Below, piece by piece: positions 6,906 to 8,291 of a DNA stretch of 8,291 nt. The notes under the pieces are model-generated. The model ran no database searches. It saw only the letters and a program-made list of their open reading frames with translations, and was not told where the DNA came from. Origin of the DNA: Spirochaetaceae bacterium (lineage in GTDB: Bacteria; Spirochaetota; Spirochaetia; Treponematales; Breznakiellaceae); contig JAIRSB010000217.1 in assembly GCA_031255655.1 (NCBI GenBank), positions 1-8,291 on the forward strand. The letters are read 5' to 3'. Numbering within the stretch: the first letter of the stretch is position 1; the number at the start of each line of letters is the position of its first letter. The translations under genes were made by a program, and so were the position numbers.

Positions 6906-7982
6906 ATGAAAAAAACAGTTTTTCTACTAACCTTTGCCGCGTTATTTATCTTTGCCGGGTGCAATCTTAAAGAAACCGAAGTGTACACATCGGACAGTGA
7001 TGACGGCGGAGATACGCCTACAGCTGCCGCGGCTTACGCCGGAGAATTGAGACAGTACAACTCAGATGAGGACGCTGTTATTTTAGACGGAAACGTGATA
7101 ACAATTCAAAAAAATATTGAGTTGACCAGCAAACTTTCGACGGGGATACCATCAAATGTAACTTTGTATATAGGCGGTCCTGACCGCCACGTCAGTCAAA
7201 ATAGGGTGGCTGATACCCAGCTGGAGTCGGTAACTCTTACACTTGCCGATGGTATTGATTTTGATGTAGGAGACGGAAGGCTCGTCATCAATGGAAAGTT
7301 AGAAGGAACAAACAGGCTATTCGAGATAGAAACTGGTAAAATTCATCTTTACGGAACGCTGGCTCTGGGGTCAAAGGGGATAAATGTATCAGGAACCGAT
7401 GAAAAAGAAGGGGAACTGCTGATATACCCCGGCGCGTTATTAAAAGATTTTGACTTAGACGGAACAGAAAGAGAACTCATCGGCAGTAATTCCGTACTTA
7501 TAGGACCCGGCGCGTTACTGAAAATGAAAGGTAAATTTGGTAATGGTACGGGTGTTGACACGAACTATGACCGTACACGGGAGTTTACACTTTCCGGCAG
7601 CGCTGTGGTTGAAAAAGAGATGGCGATTTTTAACAATTCCGTCGGCAATGAAAACGGCAAATGGCAAGAAACAATTACCTTAGAAGACGGAACAATCACG
7701 CTTAGTGAAAATGGTGTTCTGATTATTGCGGGAACGGGTGGTGTAACCGCGGAAAATTACATGAGTATCCTTAACAACTACATAAAAGTTTCAAATGAGA
7801 AAGGCGGTACTATAGCAAGCAGTGGCGGCAGTCTCCTTTTCAACGATACGCCTGTCATGTGGGGAGGCACCACCATAGTTTGGGGTGGCGCGGAGTGGAT
7901 GAATGTGCCTAACGCGGATAAATCGGCGGAAGAGTTGTCAGCTGATAAAGCAGAGACAACGGGAAATGATCAGTCGAATTAG
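6906..7982 (+). CDS. Surface or periplasmic lipoprotein with a probable beta-helix/solenoid body
   Basis: 358 residues from ATG 6906, preceded by AGGAG at 6896-6900 with a five-base spacer, which settles the start. Residues 1-18 are a lipoprotein signal (MKK, then a hydrophobic core), with lipobox FAGC at 16-19; C19 would be lipidated and N20 follows it. Phe at -3 is a relaxed lipobox of the kind accepted in spirochaetes. Residues 20-45 form an acidic Ser/Asp/Thr/Ala tether. From ~58 to ~330 the chain is short beta strands punctuated by Gly, Asn and Asp, as in right-handed beta-helices (for example GRLVINGKLEG, GKIHLYGTLALG). PGALLK occurs twice, at 175-180 and 201-206. There is a Trp/Gly-rich patch at 319-331 (WGGTTIVWGGAEW), then a charged, flexible tail. 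No catalytic motif is recognised and no family is claimed. It is monocistronic, ending in a strong terminator. A role as adhesin or surface-exposed protein would be speculative. Confidence 0.85.
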   Translation: MKKTVFLLTFAALFIFAGCNLKETEVYTSDSDDGGDTPTAAAAYAGELRQYNSDEDAVILDGNVITIQKNIELTSKLSTGIPSNVTLYIGGPDRHVSQNRVADTQLESVTLTLADGIDFDVGDGRLVINGKLEGTNRLFEIETGKIHLYGTLALGSKGINVSGTDEKEGELLIYPGALLKDFDLDGTERELIGSNSVLIGPGALLKMKGKFGNGTGVDTNYDRTREFTLSGSAVVEKEMAIFNNSVGNENGKWQETITLEDGTITLSENGVLIIAGTGGVTAENYMSILNNYIKVSNEKGGTIASSGGSLLFNDTPVMWGGTTIVWGGAEWMNVPNADKSAEELSADKAETTGNDQSN

Positions 7983-8021
7983 TAATAGGCCGACAGCAAA
8001 TAAAAGTAGATAGCTTAAGAT

Positions 8022-8049
8022 AAAAACGCGCCTTAGGGCGCGTTTTTTT
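8022..8049 (+). terminator. Intrinsic terminator of the lipoprotein gene, potentially bidirectional
   Basis: CGCGCC (8027-8032), loop TTAG, GGCGCG (8037-8042), then seven Ts (8043-8049). The A-run at 8022-8026 extends the stem and gives a five-T tail on the minus strand, so it could also stop transcription coming from the right. It lies 40 bases after the lipoprotein stop codon. Confidence 0.9.
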
Positions 8050-8056
8050 ATACCGT

Positions 8057-8182
8057 TTAGATACGGAAAATTTTGGACACAAAAGCTTTTTGGGAGACAC
8101 CTACTCCAGTTGTTTGCTCGGTCAGTTCGTTAAGACTCGTTTTTGAAAATCTTCTTTTTAGTGCCCTACCATCAATTCTCAT
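8057..8182 (-). other. Small open frame, 41 codons, doubtful
   Basis: ATG at 8182 to TAA at 8057, in the same frame as the partial open frame just upstream. The peptide is basic at its N-terminus (MRIDGRALKRRFSK) and ends VSKIFRI. Either it is chance, or it is the end of the upstream gene separated by one stop codon. No clear ribosome site is seen. No function can be assigned. Confidence 0.12.
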
Positions 8183-8200
8183 TTTAGAAAAACAACACCT

Positions 8201-8290
8201 CTAATCAGCACATGGCGGCATCTGAACGGGGTTCAGCTTCGGGATACGAAAGACACCCTTATGGTCAATTATGTTTACTTTGAGATGAAG
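8201..8290 (-). CDS. Possible C-terminal tail of a gene entering from the right edge
   Basis: Reading leftward from the edge, 29 codons precede a TAG at 8201-8203. The peptide includes KVNIIDHKGVFRIPKLNPVQ and ends MPPCAD, a natural-looking mixture of residues. The other two minus frames are closed here. If real, only the last residues of the protein are in the window, and the terminator at 8022-8049 would serve it from the other side. I recognise no family. A chance open frame is quite possible at this length. Confidence 0.25.
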   Translation of the reverse strand, partial: LHLKVNIIDHKGVFRIPKLNPVQMPPCAD

Positions 8291-8291
8291 C

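Larger units (their letters stand above)
8050..8291. other. Right-edge region without a confident gene
   Basis: Past the terminator no long gene is visible. On the plus strand one frame stays open from 8162 to the edge but has no plausible start until late. On the minus strand one frame is open from the edge to 8201 and again from 8200 to 8057. No tRNA-like, CRISPR-like or insertion-sequence structure was seen. Confidence 0.6.

Noticed and set aside
7909..8100. Minus-strand open frame of 63 codons across the terminator
   Set aside because: It spans the end of the lipoprotein gene and the hairpin of its terminator, so it is not a plausible gene.

Overview
The window looks like chromosomal DNA of a diderm bacterium, most likely a Treponema-like spirochaete. 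The clues are a lipoprotein with a relaxed FAGC lipobox, a very large exported beta-strand-rich protein ending in an aromatic residue, and the general look of the proteins. The assignment is an inference; no rRNA or marker gene is present.

Layout. (1) Positions 1-1303, minus strand: most of a beta-class (permuted) DNA methyltransferase with HEAT-like helical repeats fused to its N-terminus. Its 3' end runs off the left edge. It is visibly more A+T-rich than its neighbours and no endonuclease partner is visible. (2) Positions 1383-1613, minus strand: a frameshifted fragment of an unrelated protein, left as a remnant. (3) Positions 1635-6497, minus strand: one 1620-codon gene starting at GTG. 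It has a signal peptide and an outer-membrane-barrel-like C-terminus, and several stretches recall SprA, the giant translocon barrel of the Bacteroidetes type IX secretion/gliding system. (4) Positions 6498-6905: a divergent intergenic region holding a 194-bp inverted-repeat element (6587-6780). Its two ends are versions of the same sequence, with long hairpins on the left and shortened ones on the right. (5) Positions 6906-7982, plus strand: a 358-residue lipoprotein with a probable beta-helix or beta-solenoid body, followed by a strong intrinsic terminator. (6) Positions 8050-8291: no clear gene, only a short open frame entering from the right edge on the minus strand.

The genes do not form an obvious pathway. 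The SprA-like protein and the lipoprotein are both predicted envelope proteins, but they are divergent and separated by the repeat element. The methyltransferase appears to be an independently acquired unit. The most notable points are the SprA-like protein in an apparently non-Bacteroidetes setting, the HEAT-methyltransferase fusion, and the nested-palindrome element.
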